From Gordonia sp. UBA5067 (GTDB lineage: Bacteria; Actinomycetota; Actinomycetes; Mycobacteriales; Mycobacteriaceae): a DNA stretch of 64,000 bases. The position numbers were made by a program, and so were the translations under genes. This document shows, one piece after another, positions 40,987 through 49,564 of this stretch. The notes beneath the pieces were generated by a model. That model ran no database searches and had not been told where the DNA came from. It saw only the letters and a program-made list of their open reading frames with translations. The stretch's first letter is position 1. Every line of letters starts with the position of its first letter. Location: contig NZ_DIAX01000028.1 of NCBI RefSeq assembly GCF_002414845.1, forward strand, positions 32,456-96,455, written 5' to 3'.

Positions 40987-42146
40987 TTGGGTGGGTCAAG
41001 AAGCATTCGGTGCTCGCGGGCAACGTGGCGCTGGTCCTGGTCATGCTCGTGGGGTTGTCGTACCTTGCCTTCGGCTCGTTGCGCTGGCGCCCGCTGGCGG
41101 ACACGTACGGGTTGACGCTTCAGTTCCAGAACTCGGGTGGCATTCAGACCACTTCCGACGTCAATCTTCGGGGTGCCCGCATTGGCAGCATCGATTCCAT
41201 CGCGGTCCGCCCCGACCATGTCGAGGTGAAGGTCCGGATTGACGGCGACGTCAAGATAAACCGGAACTCGCTCGTGCGCGCGAGTGGTCTGTCGGCGGCG
41301 GGCGAGCAGTTCATCGATTTCCGGCCGCCGACCGCGGACGGGCCCTACTTCCGCAATGGCGACACGATCAGTCAGCCGCAGACCTCATCGGCGGTGCCAT
41401 TCCCGAAGATGCTCGAGACGACGCTCGACGTCGTCGAACAGATCGATCCGAAGAAGCTCGCATCGACCATCGAGCAACTCGACATAGCACTGGGTCGCGG
41501 TCACGACGGTAACGATCTGCGCGTCCTGTTCGACTCGGCCGGCACCATCTTCGCCGATCTCTACAAGGTACTGCCCCAGACCCAGAACCTCATCAACAAC
41601 ACTGGTGAGATCCTCAATACGACTAGCGGGATCCAGCCAGACCTGCAGCGACTGGTCAGTGGCGGCAGTTCGATCATGAACGCGGCGATGTCCGCAGACA
41701 AAGAGCTGCGCACCCTGCTGGGTAGCGGCGCCACCCAGGTGAGCAGCCTGACCGGTTCGCTCAACGAGATCCGGGACCCCGTCACCGACGTCCTCAAGCA
41801 GTTCCGTGAGGTGGCTCGGCAGGGCGCGTTGCGGGCGCCGGCGATCGCCGTCCTGCTGCCGTCGATCCGTGATGCGAGTTCTAAGTCGTTGGCGATGTTC
41901 CACAATGGTGCGTGGTGGGCGATGGGATCGATCTACCCTCGTCCATCGTGTACCTACCCGGTGACTCCATCGCGCCCGACGAAAGTGCAGGAATTGACGA
42001 TTCCGCTGAACCTGTACTGTGTCACCGAGGATCCCAACCAGCAGATCCGTGGCGCGGCCAACGCGCCGAGGCCCGCCGGGGACGACACCGCCGGGCCGCC
42101 GCCGAATTTCGATCCCAACGCGCGGACGGTCCCGCTCGACCGGTAG
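40983..42146 (+). CDS. mceF: Mce family protein F
   Basis: Sixth Mce subunit, 387 aa. Membrane helix at about residues 10-30 (GNVALVLVMLVGLSYLAFG), MCE domain with LTLQFQNSGGIQTTSDVNLRGARIGSIDSIAVRPDHVEVKV and SAAGEQFIDFRPP, followed by helices and a Pro-rich hydrophilic tail. Start ATG 40983 overlaps the mceE stop; a GTG three codons earlier is an alternative. It ends 60 bp before the mce-associated gene. Confidence 0.9.
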   Translation: MIGWVKKHSVLAGNVALVLVMLVGLSYLAFGSLRWRPLADTYGLTLQFQNSGGIQTTSDVNLRGARIGSIDSIAVRPDHVEVKVRIDGDVKINRNSLVRASGLSAAGEQFIDFRPPTADGPYFRNGDTISQPQTSSAVPFPKMLETTLDVVEQIDPKKLASTIEQLDIALGRGHDGNDLRVLFDSAGTIFADLYKVLPQTQNLINNTGEILNTTSGIQPDLQRLVSGGSSIMNAAMSADKELRTLLGSGATQVSSLTGSLNEIRDPVTDVLKQFREVARQGALRAPAIAVLLPSIRDASSKSLAMFHNGAWWAMGSIYPRPSCTYPVTPSRPTKVQELTIPLNLYCVTEDPNQQIRGAANAPRPAGDDTAGPPPNFDPNARTVPLDR

Positions 42147-42206
42147 GTATGGCCCGAATCGTCCGCCTCCCGGTGACCGGGACCCACGACACCTGAAGAA
42201 GGACGC

Positions 42207-42932
42207 ATGGCGAAGTCTGCCCCACACGATGATGACTCCGATGAGACCGGCACCGCCAACGACTTGTCATCGGTGAAGCGCAGGGCGCGGGCGTCGAGTG
42301 CGCCGGAGTCTTCTGAGTCGACGGATTCTTCCGAGCCGTCGGTGGGTGACACGTCGACGCCCGCAGACGGCGGTGAGTTCTCCTTGACGATCAATGCTGC
42401 GATGTTGCGCAAGGCCGGCATTGCAGCCGGCGCGCTGATCGTTGTGGCCCTGCTGGCAATCGGTGGCTGGCAATGGTACTCGGCGCGCCAGCAGATTCGG
42501 GCGTTCGGCGAGGTAAAGTCGGCCGCCAGCACCTTCATCGTCACCAGTATCGAGTACACCAGCTCAGACAAGGTGGACAAGGCCAAAGAGGCTCAGGGGC
42601 CGCTCGTGACCGGCAAGATGCGCGAGGAGCTGAGCCAGGATCGCGCAGCGGAGACAAAGGCCGTTCGGGACCAGGGGATCAAGGCCACCGCGAAGGTCGA
42701 CTCGGCTGCGGTGGAGAGCATCAGCGGCAACGAAGCGACGGCGCTGATGATCGTGACGGCGACGGGGACGTCGAATCTGTCTCCCACGCCGCAGAAGCGG
42801 ACCGTGGCACTGCGCCTGAATCTGCGCCGTGAGGGTGGGAAGTGGCTGGTCGCCGAGTCGAAAGGCGTCGGCGACTTCAGCCCCACGGGTAGCACGCCGG
42901 CGCCGGGTGCGCCGGCACCGACCCCGAACTGA
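42207..42932 (+). CDS. Mce-associated membrane protein (Mas/Mam)
   Basis: 241 aa. An acidic Ser-rich cytoplasmic region (about 1-65) precedes one membrane helix (about 70-90: AGIAAGALIVVALLAIGGWQW) and an NTF2-like periplasmic domain of the type found in Mce-associated proteins (about 95-215). A Pro-rich tail ends the protein. Such proteins follow mceF in mycobacterial operons and help stabilise the complex (known for OrfA/OrfB-type proteins). GAAGGA precedes ATG 42207. Only one Mas gene is present here. It is convergent with treY, 16 bp away. Confidence 0.82.
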   Translation: MAKSAPHDDDSDETGTANDLSSVKRRARASSAPESSESTDSSEPSVGDTSTPADGGEFSLTINAAMLRKAGIAAGALIVVALLAIGGWQWYSARQQIRAFGEVKSAASTFIVTSIEYTSSDKVDKAKEAQGPLVTGKMREELSQDRAAETKAVRDQGIKATAKVDSAAVESISGNEATALMIVTATGTSNLSPTPQKRTVALRLNLRREGGKWLVAESKGVGDFSPTGSTPAPGAPAPTPN

Positions 42933-42948
42933 TCGCGCGACAGGCGCG

Positions 42949-45270
42949 TTACCGTTGTTCGAGTACGGCCACCGGGTGGTCGCGTTCGAGTAGCTCGGAA
43001 ACGGCGACGACTCCGGTGAATCGGCGATGTCCCTCGCGATCGTGCCAGGTGCCGTCGGGCAACTCGAGGAATGTCGATTCCTGCGGCTCGTGGGCAAAAC
43101 TGTAGGTGTGGCGCGCGCAGGCGACGACGACGCGCGGCCCCCGTTCCACGGATGGACCGCGGCCGAAGGCGAGGATGCGATCGGCGGCTTCGCCACCCGC
43201 TGTCAGCGGCACGTAGGTCGAACCGGGGCCGAACGAGGTGGGATGGCGCCGACGTACGGCCAGCGCATTGACTATCGCCCGGCTCTTGGGGTGGTCGAGG
43301 CTGCGGTCGTAGTCGACCGGACCGCGGTTGTCGGGGTCGGTCAGTGAATCAGTCCACCACTGGGTGCCCTGATAGATGTCGCCGGCACCCGGGCACAGCA
43401 GGCTGACGACCTTTCGCGCCGTCGCATCGGCGCGCCAGGCGTCGAAGGTCAGCCCGACGAGATCGATGAGCGGGCCACTGGCCGCAGGGGCGGTAACCGC
43501 ATCGATCCATGCGGTGAGGCGTTCCTCGAAGTCGGTCGCGGGCCGGGCCCACGACGAGTGCTCGCCAGCCTCGCGCACCGTTTTCACAGCGTAGGCCCGC
43601 ATCCGGTGGCGCCAGTGCTCGTCGGGCTCAACCGGTCCGTCCTCGTCCACGGGCCACGCGCCGAACAGGTTCTGCAACAGGAACATTCCGGTGGCGGGAT
43701 CGGGGGCCGGGGCGGCGCGCATGAGCTGCCCCACCGTCAGGGCCCACCGTTGCGGTACCTGGGACAACATACTGATCCTGGTCCGGACGTCTTCGCTGCG
43801 TTTGGTGTCGTGGGTGGTCAATGTGCTCAACGCTCGTGGGTGTCGCACGGCCCGTTCGAGGTTGGCGGTGTGGAATCGCGACATTTCAGGGAGGCCCAGC
43901 CAGGCTTGGCAGCCGAGCTCGTTGAGCGAAACCAGGCGCGGGTTGCGGTAGAACAGGGTGTTCTCCACTGCGGTCACATAGACCGACGCGCAGAGCTGGC
44001 CCAGCTCGGCGCCCGCAGCCGGATTGTGCTCGAAGGCGTCGACGATGACGGGAATCGATTCGCGCACAAGCGGATCGCCGTCGGCGACCACCTGGCCGAT
44101 TTCCCGGATCAAGCCGGACGCGAGGTGCTGGTCGGGTCGGGTCACCGGCATGAGCGCAATCAGTTCGGCGCTCGCCGCACACAGGTCGGTGATCGATGGC
44201 GACTGGTCGCCGATGGCGTCGGCCAGGGTCACCGCCAGTCGGGCGTGCTCGGCGCTGTAGTGCAACGCCAGGGCCTCGTGCTTGAGCTTCTGCTGCTCCA
44301 ACAGTGCCCAGGTGGCATCGCCGGCGATCCCGGTGGTGACCTCGCACAGTTCGGTGAGTTCACGCAGGCCCGCATTGGAGGTGAACGGTGTGCCGATGAT
44401 GGCCAGCTGGTCGTAACCGGTGGTGCCGTCAACGTCGAATTCCGGGTTCAGCTGTTCGAGTGGGGCCAGGGTCTTCTCCACGTAGATCAGCCGGTCCGGG
44501 CCCAAGTCTGCCCGGAGGCGCTGCAGGTAGGCGGTGGGGTAGGCGAATCCGTCAAGATTGTCCACCCGCACGCCGTCGAGGAGGTCGTCGGCGACCAGAT
44601 CGCGCAGCCAGCCGTGGGTGGCGTCGTACACCTCGGGAAGCTCGACGCGCAGCGCAGCGAGATCGGTGACGTCGGTGAAGCGGCGGTAGCCGTAGCGGCC
44701 ACTCGCATGCGGCAGCAGGCGGTAGTGCTGGCGGGCGGCAACGGCGGCCGGGCTATCGCCGGGATGGACGGTGCCGGGCCCGGTTGGGAACACGCGCTGG
44801 TGATAGACCAGGTTGCCGTCGCCGTCGAGGGCGACCGCATTGATTCCGTCATCCCCCAGTACCGGCAGTTCGATGACCCCTTCGGGGGAGGGCAGCAGGT
44901 CGAACCAGGAGGCGTACGGTGACGTGAGTCCGTGGCGCAGCACGTCAGCCCACCACGGATTGGCAGCGGGATCGGCGATACCGACGTGCTGCGGGACGAT
45001 GTCGACGATCATGCCCAGACCGCGTCGGACGGCTGACGCGCGCAGCCGGGCGTACTCGTCGGGCCCACCGAGCTCTGGGTTGATCCGGGCCGGCGGAGAC
45101 CAGTCATAGCCATGTGACGAACCCGGTGTCGCCGCCAGAATCGGGGACAGATACAGGTGGCTGACTCCGAGCGCGGCAATGGGTTTCAGTACCGCCCGCA
45201 GGTCGGCGAACCCGAAGTCGGGACCGAGCTGGACGCGGTAGGTCGCGACCAGCGCGGAGGTTTTCGCCAC
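42949..45270 (-). CDS. treY: Maltooligosyl trehalose synthase TreY
   Basis: GH13 enzyme that turns the reducing end of maltooligosaccharides into a trehalose unit, normally paired with TreZ. Family blocks are clear: YRVQLGPDFGFADLRAVLKPIAALGVSHLYLSP at the start, VDIVPQHVG, the nucleophile region GVRVDNLDGFAYP and IYVEKTLAPLE with the acid/base Glu, and PGAGDIYQGTQWW toward the end. Length is 773 aa. GTG start at 45270. It is third in an apparent minus-strand operon after the TetR-type regulator and the acyltransferase (gaps 19 and 17 bp). treZ and treX are not in the window. Confidence 0.94.
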   Translation of the reverse strand: MAKTSALVATYRVQLGPDFGFADLRAVLKPIAALGVSHLYLSPILAATPGSSHGYDWSPPARINPELGGPDEYARLRASAVRRGLGMIVDIVPQHVGIADPAANPWWADVLRHGLTSPYASWFDLLPSPEGVIELPVLGDDGINAVALDGDGNLVYHQRVFPTGPGTVHPGDSPAAVAARQHYRLLPHASGRYGYRRFTDVTDLAALRVELPEVYDATHGWLRDLVADDLLDGVRVDNLDGFAYPTAYLQRLRADLGPDRLIYVEKTLAPLEQLNPEFDVDGTTGYDQLAIIGTPFTSNAGLRELTELCEVTTGIAGDATWALLEQQKLKHEALALHYSAEHARLAVTLADAIGDQSPSITDLCAASAELIALMPVTRPDQHLASGLIREIGQVVADGDPLVRESIPVIVDAFEHNPAAGAELGQLCASVYVTAVENTLFYRNPRLVSLNELGCQAWLGLPEMSRFHTANLERAVRHPRALSTLTTHDTKRSEDVRTRISMLSQVPQRWALTVGQLMRAAPAPDPATGMFLLQNLFGAWPVDEDGPVEPDEHWRHRMRAYAVKTVREAGEHSSWARPATDFEERLTAWIDAVTAPAASGPLIDLVGLTFDAWRADATARKVVSLLCPGAGDIYQGTQWWTDSLTDPDNRGPVDYDRSLDHPKSRAIVNALAVRRRHPTSFGPGSTYVPLTAGGEAADRILAFGRGPSVERGPRVVVACARHTYSFAHEPQESTFLELPDGTWHDREGHRRFTGVVAVSELLERDHPVAVLEQR

Positions 45271-45287
45271 AACCGCAACCCTACCGG

Positions 45288-47543
45288 TCAGTGATGGCCG
45301 ATCCAGTCGATCTGTTCGGAGAGTTGGCGGCCCAGCTCGTCGGTGAGGCTGCGGACATACGTTGCCGACAGGTGGTGGTAATCCTTGTACACCACGATGT
45401 TGCCGACGATCGCCGGGCAGATCTCGGGCTCACAGATGCCTGCGGTCATGTCGATCCGGTGGAACAGGCCCGGATGCGCCTGGGCGAACGGAATCGATGG
45501 ATCCGTCGGAGAAAGCGCCGACGCTCGGACGGTGCCACAGCTGAGCGCATCGCCGCCGTCGGACAGGCAGACCGGGGTCACGAAGCCCTCGCCGTGGCGA
45601 TCGCGCGGCCACGGCGTGTCCCGCATGCCGATCACCGGGATCCCGGCGTCCATGAAGTCGGTGAAGATCGGCTGGTAGGCATCGGGCATCCAGTCACCGG
45701 GATGCCGGTCCCGCGGCCGGGTGGACGTCGTCATTACCGCATCGGGGTGATCGGCGATGACTTTGGCGACGACTCGCTGTCCCCAGTCGTAGCATTCCGG
45801 ATAGGGGTTGTCGGTGCCGGACTTCTTGGGCACGCGCTCGGTGGTCAGCGCGCAACCCATCTTCAGATAGGTCTTGACCTTGAAGCCGTAGCGCTTGCCG
45901 AGGATATTCATCGCGGTGATCCACATTTCGGCGTGTGAGCCGCCGGCCAGGGCGATGGTGCGCGTGGCGTTCTTGTCGCCGTAGACGCCGACGTGGATGT
46001 CGTTGTCGAGGAAGTTCGACATGAAACCGTCAGTGCTGGTTTCGGGAAAGTCCCGGTCGGCGACGTTCGGTGAGGGCTGCGGCGGCATCATGGGCACCGG
46101 CCAGCCGTCGAGTAGGGCGCGGGCCCCCGGGTAGAGGCGCGGGTCGAGTTTTGCGGTGTCGACCACCTGCGACGAGACGTGTCGCGCCCACACCTGGGTG
46201 GACACGCCGATCGTGGCGACGCCCACGAGCAGCACGGCGGTTACGACGCGGCTGTAACTCCACATCCGTCGGCGCAGCGAACCGGGGTGGCGGGCGCCGT
46301 CGACCGGTGGCGTTGCCCCGCGCAGCAGGGGTTCGGGGCGCCGGGAGTGGCGTACCGGATCCTCGATGTAGCGCTTGCACAACCACGCCAGCAGGACCGA
46401 AACCAGCAGGATCGTCGTGCCCTCGACGAAGTTGGCGTGGTTCTTGTCGCGCCAGGTGAGGTAGAAGATGAGGAGCGGCCAATGGATCAGATACAGCGAG
46501 TAGGCGATGTTGCCCAGCCAGATCCCCTGCGGCGTGGCCAGCATCCGCGATACCGCCGGCTGGCGTTGTACCGATCCGTCGGTCCGCGGCTTGGTCGACG
46601 CGGTGGCGCCGGCCCAGATCAGCGCCACCGTCGCGCCGACCGGGACCAGCGCCATCGGCCCCGGGTATTGCTTGACGCCGTCGATCCACCATCCGCACGA
46701 CAAGATGAGGCCGAGGGCCGCCCCACCCACGGTGTTGCGAATCCAGTTCGGCACTCGGACCCGGGGCATCCACACCGCGAGCAGCCCGCCCGCGAGCGGC
46801 TCCCACGCGCGCGCGAACGTGTCGTAGTAGTTGAACGGCTGGTCGACGCCGTGGCGCATCGACGCCCAGTAGAACGACGTCGCAGCGAGGCCGAGGACGA
46901 GCACCCCGACGATCAGCCGAACGCTGCGCTCGGTACCCAGGCGGGCCAGCGGCGCGGCGGCAAGTTTGAGGAGCGCCGCGCTGATCAGCGCCAACAGCAG
47001 CACGACCACGAAGAACTGGCCCTGCACCGACATCGACCAGATGTGTTGCAGCGGGCTGTTCGCCGAACTCGCGGCCAGGTAGTCCTGGGAGTTGAAGGCC
47101 AGGAACCAGTTCTGGTAATAGGCCGCCGAGGCGATCAGTTCGCTGCCGATGTTGCCCCACCGAGTCGGCGGGATGACTACGACGGTGAGGATCGCGACGC
47201 CGATGAGGACGGTGTACAGCGCGGGCAGGAGGCGCTTGAGGAGGCGTTTGAGGCGTGGCCAGGGATCGATCGCGTCGCGGTAGGTCATCAGCGGAGACTG
47301 GGCGGCGACGGAGTGGCGCAGCAGCGAACCGATGAAGAAGTACCCGGACAGGGCGAGGAAGACGTCGACGCCGCCGGAGACGCGGCCGAACCACACATGG
47401 AAGCAGGCCACCAGCAGGATCGCGACGCCGCGCAAACCGTCTAGATCCCAGCGATAGGCCTGGGCGGCGGCGTCGGCGACCTGGGCAGCGGGAGTGCTGC
47501 GGGACTTGGTTCCAGGGTCCACCACGGTGAGCGAAGTTACCAC
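45288..47543 (-). CDS. Acyltransferase-3 / SGNH membrane protein (Rv1565c-like)
   Basis: 751 aa. The N-terminal acyltransferase-3 domain (about residues 30-400) has about ten membrane helices and the motifs YRWDLDGLRGVAILLVACFHVW and DVFLALSGYFF. The C-terminal extracytoplasmic SGNH domain starts near 480, with LAGGSHAEMW (serine block) and DYHHLSATYVRSL (Asp-His pair) near the end. Such OatA-like fusions O-acylate cell-surface glycans. M. tuberculosis has a similar gene (Rv1565c) next to treX. GTG 47543 is chosen over TTG 47549; AGG lies 6 nt upstream. Confidence 0.9.
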   Translation of the reverse strand: MVTSLTVVDPGTKSRSTPAAQVADAAAQAYRWDLDGLRGVAILLVACFHVWFGRVSGGVDVFLALSGYFFIGSLLRHSVAAQSPLMTYRDAIDPWPRLKRLLKRLLPALYTVLIGVAILTVVVIPPTRWGNIGSELIASAAYYQNWFLAFNSQDYLAASSANSPLQHIWSMSVQGQFFVVVLLLALISAALLKLAAAPLARLGTERSVRLIVGVLVLGLAATSFYWASMRHGVDQPFNYYDTFARAWEPLAGGLLAVWMPRVRVPNWIRNTVGGAALGLILSCGWWIDGVKQYPGPMALVPVGATVALIWAGATASTKPRTDGSVQRQPAVSRMLATPQGIWLGNIAYSLYLIHWPLLIFYLTWRDKNHANFVEGTTILLVSVLLAWLCKRYIEDPVRHSRRPEPLLRGATPPVDGARHPGSLRRRMWSYSRVVTAVLLVGVATIGVSTQVWARHVSSQVVDTAKLDPRLYPGARALLDGWPVPMMPPQPSPNVADRDFPETSTDGFMSNFLDNDIHVGVYGDKNATRTIALAGGSHAEMWITAMNILGKRYGFKVKTYLKMGCALTTERVPKKSGTDNPYPECYDWGQRVVAKVIADHPDAVMTTSTRPRDRHPGDWMPDAYQPIFTDFMDAGIPVIGMRDTPWPRDRHGEGFVTPVCLSDGGDALSCGTVRASALSPTDPSIPFAQAHPGLFHRIDMTAGICEPEICPAIVGNIVVYKDYHHLSATYVRSLTDELGRQLSEQIDWIGHH

Positions 47544-47562
47544 GCCCAACCTGAGAGAGGCC

Positions 47563-48180
47563 TCAGGCCAGGGTGATTGCCGGGGCGTTTTGGCGGGCTT
47601 GCGCGGTATCGGCGTCCGGGGCCTGGGTGATGGCCATCTGTCGGGCGCCGTGCAGAACGATCTCCAGCGCGTCGGCGAACTCCGCGTCGTAGTCCCGCTC
47701 GGTCGGCCCAGTTACGCCCAGCCGGGTCATCTGGCGTCGCGTCTGCTCCTCGATGGTGAGCCCGATGACCAGCTGTGCGATCGCGGTCACCAGGCCTCGC
47801 CGGGCCCGTTCGGGGAGGTCGGCCGCGCTCGCCGCCTCGGTGAGGTGGTCGAGGACCGTCATCGACGACAGGCCGCTCGACCAGCTCGAGGAGACGAGTT
47901 CGGCGCTGTCGGGGACGGCGGTCAGGGTGGCGCGCATGTCCCGAGCGAGTGATTCGAGGCGGTCGTCCCAGGGCAGGCCGGCCGGCGGCGCCGCGACCGG
48001 GGAGAGGATGTCGTCGCCGAGGGCGGCCAGGAGTGTCTGTTTGTCGGGATAGTGCCAGTAGAGGGCGTTGGGGGATACCCCCAGCTCGGCGGCCAGTCGC
48101 CGCATCGACAGGTCGGCAAGGCTGTGGCGGCAAAGAATCTCGCGTGCCGCGGCCAGTACGTCGCTTCGATTGATCGCCAC
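47563..48180 (-). CDS. bioQ: TetR-family regulator, probable biotin regulator BioQ
   Basis: 205 aa. The N-terminal helix-turn-helix is typical TetR: LADLSMRRLAAELGVSPNALYWHYPDKQTLLAAL at about residues 21-53; the remainder is an all-helical ligand domain. It is divergent from bioA, the known place of BioQ in many actinobacteria, and a perfect palindrome lies between the two genes over the bioA -10. BioQ is therefore the best guess; direct evidence is lacking. GTG 48180 has TACGGT 6 nt upstream (leaderless). It appears to head an operon with the acyltransferase and treY. Confidence 0.72.
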   Translation of the reverse strand: MAINRSDVLAAAREILCRHSLADLSMRRLAAELGVSPNALYWHYPDKQTLLAALGDDILSPVAAPPAGLPWDDRLESLARDMRATLTAVPDSAELVSSSWSSGLSSMTVLDHLTEAASAADLPERARRGLVTAIAQLVIGLTIEEQTRRQMTRLGVTGPTERDYDAEFADALEIVLHGARQMAITQAPDADTAQARQNAPAITLA

Positions 48181-48186
48181 CCGACC

Positions 48187-48192
48187 ACCGTA
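48187..48192 (-). promoter_or_regulatory. Leaderless -10 of the TetR-type regulator gene
   Basis: On the minus strand TACGGT fits TANNNT and ends 6 nt before GTG 48180. The palindrome at 48222-48238 lies in its -35 to -45 zone, so autoregulation is possible. Confidence 0.45.
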
Positions 48193-48221
48193 GCGGGTGC
48201 CGGTTTCCGCCGGACACCGGC

Positions 48222-48238
48222 CCTGTACGGTGTACAGG
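48222..48238 (+). promoter_or_regulatory. Palindromic operator over the bioA promoter
   Basis: CCTGTAC and GTACAGG flank the triplet GGT: a perfect 7-3-7 dyad typical of TetR operators. TACGGT at 48226-48231, inside the dyad, is the likely bioA -10, so a bound repressor would block RNA polymerase. Its position between the TetR gene and the bio operon makes the TetR protein the natural binder. Confidence 0.72.
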
Positions 48239-48241
48239 ACG

Positions 48242-48260
48242 CCTCACCTGGCCGGTGAGG
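48242..48260 (+). promoter_or_regulatory. Second dyad / 5' leader hairpin of bioA
   Basis: CCTCACC and GGTGAGG flank a 5-base loop, a perfect 7-bp stem that begins 3 bp after the operator. It would be at the very 5' end of a bioA mRNA starting near 48238. It may stabilise the transcript or be a second protein site; its sequence differs from the first dyad. Confidence 0.45.
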
Positions 48261-48292
48261 TGTGTTCCGTGACGCAGAGGAGGATCGCGCCC

Positions 48293-49564
48293 ATGTCCGC
48301 ACCGGTCGGCACCTCGCTCGCGCAGATCGACGCTGATCACGTCTGGCACCCGTACGGCGCCCTGCCGGCGGCCGTTCCGTCGCTGATCGTCCACTCCGCC
48401 GACGGGGTCCACTTGGAAACCGAGGCCGGCCGCCTCGTCGATGGGATGAGTTCCTGGTGGGCGGCGATCCACGGCTATCGGCACCCGGTTCTGGACGCCG
48501 CGGCGATCGAGCAGCTCGGCGCGATGAGTCACGTCATGTTCGGCGGACTGACGCACCGGCCCGCCGTGGAACTGGCCGCGCGCCTGGTTGAGATCACGCC
48601 GGCCGGTCTGGACAAAGTGTTCTTCTCCGACTCGGGTTCGGTGTCCGTCGAAGTCGCCGCGAAGATGGCACTCCAGTTCTGGCGGGCCAGGGGACGGCGG
48701 GGCAAGACTCGGCTGCTGACCTGGCGCGGGGGCTATCACGGGGACACGTTCACCCCGATGAGCGTCTGCGACCCCGTCGGCGGCATGCACGCCATGTGGA
48801 CCGACGTGCTAGCCCATCAGGTGTTCGTCGATGCGCCGCCGACCGGCTACGAAGAGGGGTACGCACAATCGCTGCGGGACGCGATCGGCGCACACGCCGA
48901 TGAACTCGCGGCCGTCATCGTCGAGCCGATCGTCCAGGGTGCCGGCGGGATGCGGTTCCACGACGCGCGGTACCTGCGGGTGCTGCGCGAGGCTTGCGAC
49001 GAGGTCGGCGTGCTGCTGATCTTCGACGAGATCGCCACCGGCTTCGGTCGTACCGGTGAACTGTTCGCCGCCGGTCATGCCGCGGTGACACCGGACATCA
49101 TGTGTGTCGGCAAGGCCCTCACCGGCGGCTATCTGACGCTCGCGGCAACCCTGTGCACCACCGAGATCGCCGAGGCGATCAGCGCCGGGGAGGCCGGTGG
49201 GCTGGCACACGGCCCCACCTTCATGGGCAACCCGCTGGCCTGCGCGGTAGCGTTGGCTTCGGTCAACCTGCTGCTCGACGGCCCGTGGCGCGACTCGGTC
49301 GCGGCGATCGGCGACGGTCTGCGTGCCGGGCTCGAGCCGCTCGCCGGTACCGCCGGGGTTCGCGACGTGCGAGTCCTCGGCGCGATCGGCGTCGTCCAAC
49401 TCGATCGGCCGGTCGACATGGCTGCCGCCACCGCCGCCGCTGTCGGCGCCGGGGTGTGGCTGCGGCCCTTCCGCGACCTCGTCTACACCATGCCGCCCTA
49501 CATCAGCAGCGCTGACGACGTGGCGTCGATCTGCCGGGGCATCGCCGCGGTGGTGCGGACATGA
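48293..49564 (+). CDS. bioA: DAPA aminotransferase BioA
   Basis: PLP enzyme that makes 7,8-diaminopelargonate from KAPA with SAM as amino donor. Opening DHVWHPYGA is characteristic, followed by [13 protein letters not shown], the [15 protein letters not shown] block, [12 protein letters not shown] and the PLP lysine in [10 protein letters not shown]. Length is 423 aa. ATG 48293 has GAGGAGG about 9 nt upstream; the longer frame from 48197 crosses the operator region. It is the first gene of bioA-bioF-bioD-bioB-bsaP and a DUF2567-type gene, all overlapping or nearly so. Confidence 0.96.
   Translation: MSAPVGTSLAQIDADHVWHPYGALPAAVPSLIVHSADGVHLETEAGRLVDGMSSWWAAIHGYRHPVLDAAAIEQLGAMSHVMFGGLTHRPAVELAARLVEITPAGLDKVFFSDSGSVSVEVAAKMALQFWRARGRRGKTRLLTWRGGYHGDTFTPMSVCDPVGGMHAMWTDVLAHQVFVDAPPTGYEEGYAQSLRDAIGAHADELAAVIVEPIVQGAGGMRFHDARYLRVLREACDEVGVLLIFDEIATGFGRTGELFAAGHAAVTPDIMCVGKALTGGYLTLAATLCTTEIAEAISAGEAGGLAHGPTFMGNPLACAVALASVNLLLDGPWRDSVAAIGDGLRAGLEPLAGTAGVRDVRVLGAIGVVQLDRPVDMAAATAAAVGAGVWLRPFRDLVYTMPPYISSADDVASICRGIAAVVRT

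Noticed and set aside
43558..44922. Plus-strand frame of 454 codons inside treY
   Set aside because: Antisense to the clear TreY protein; no recognisable domain or start signal.
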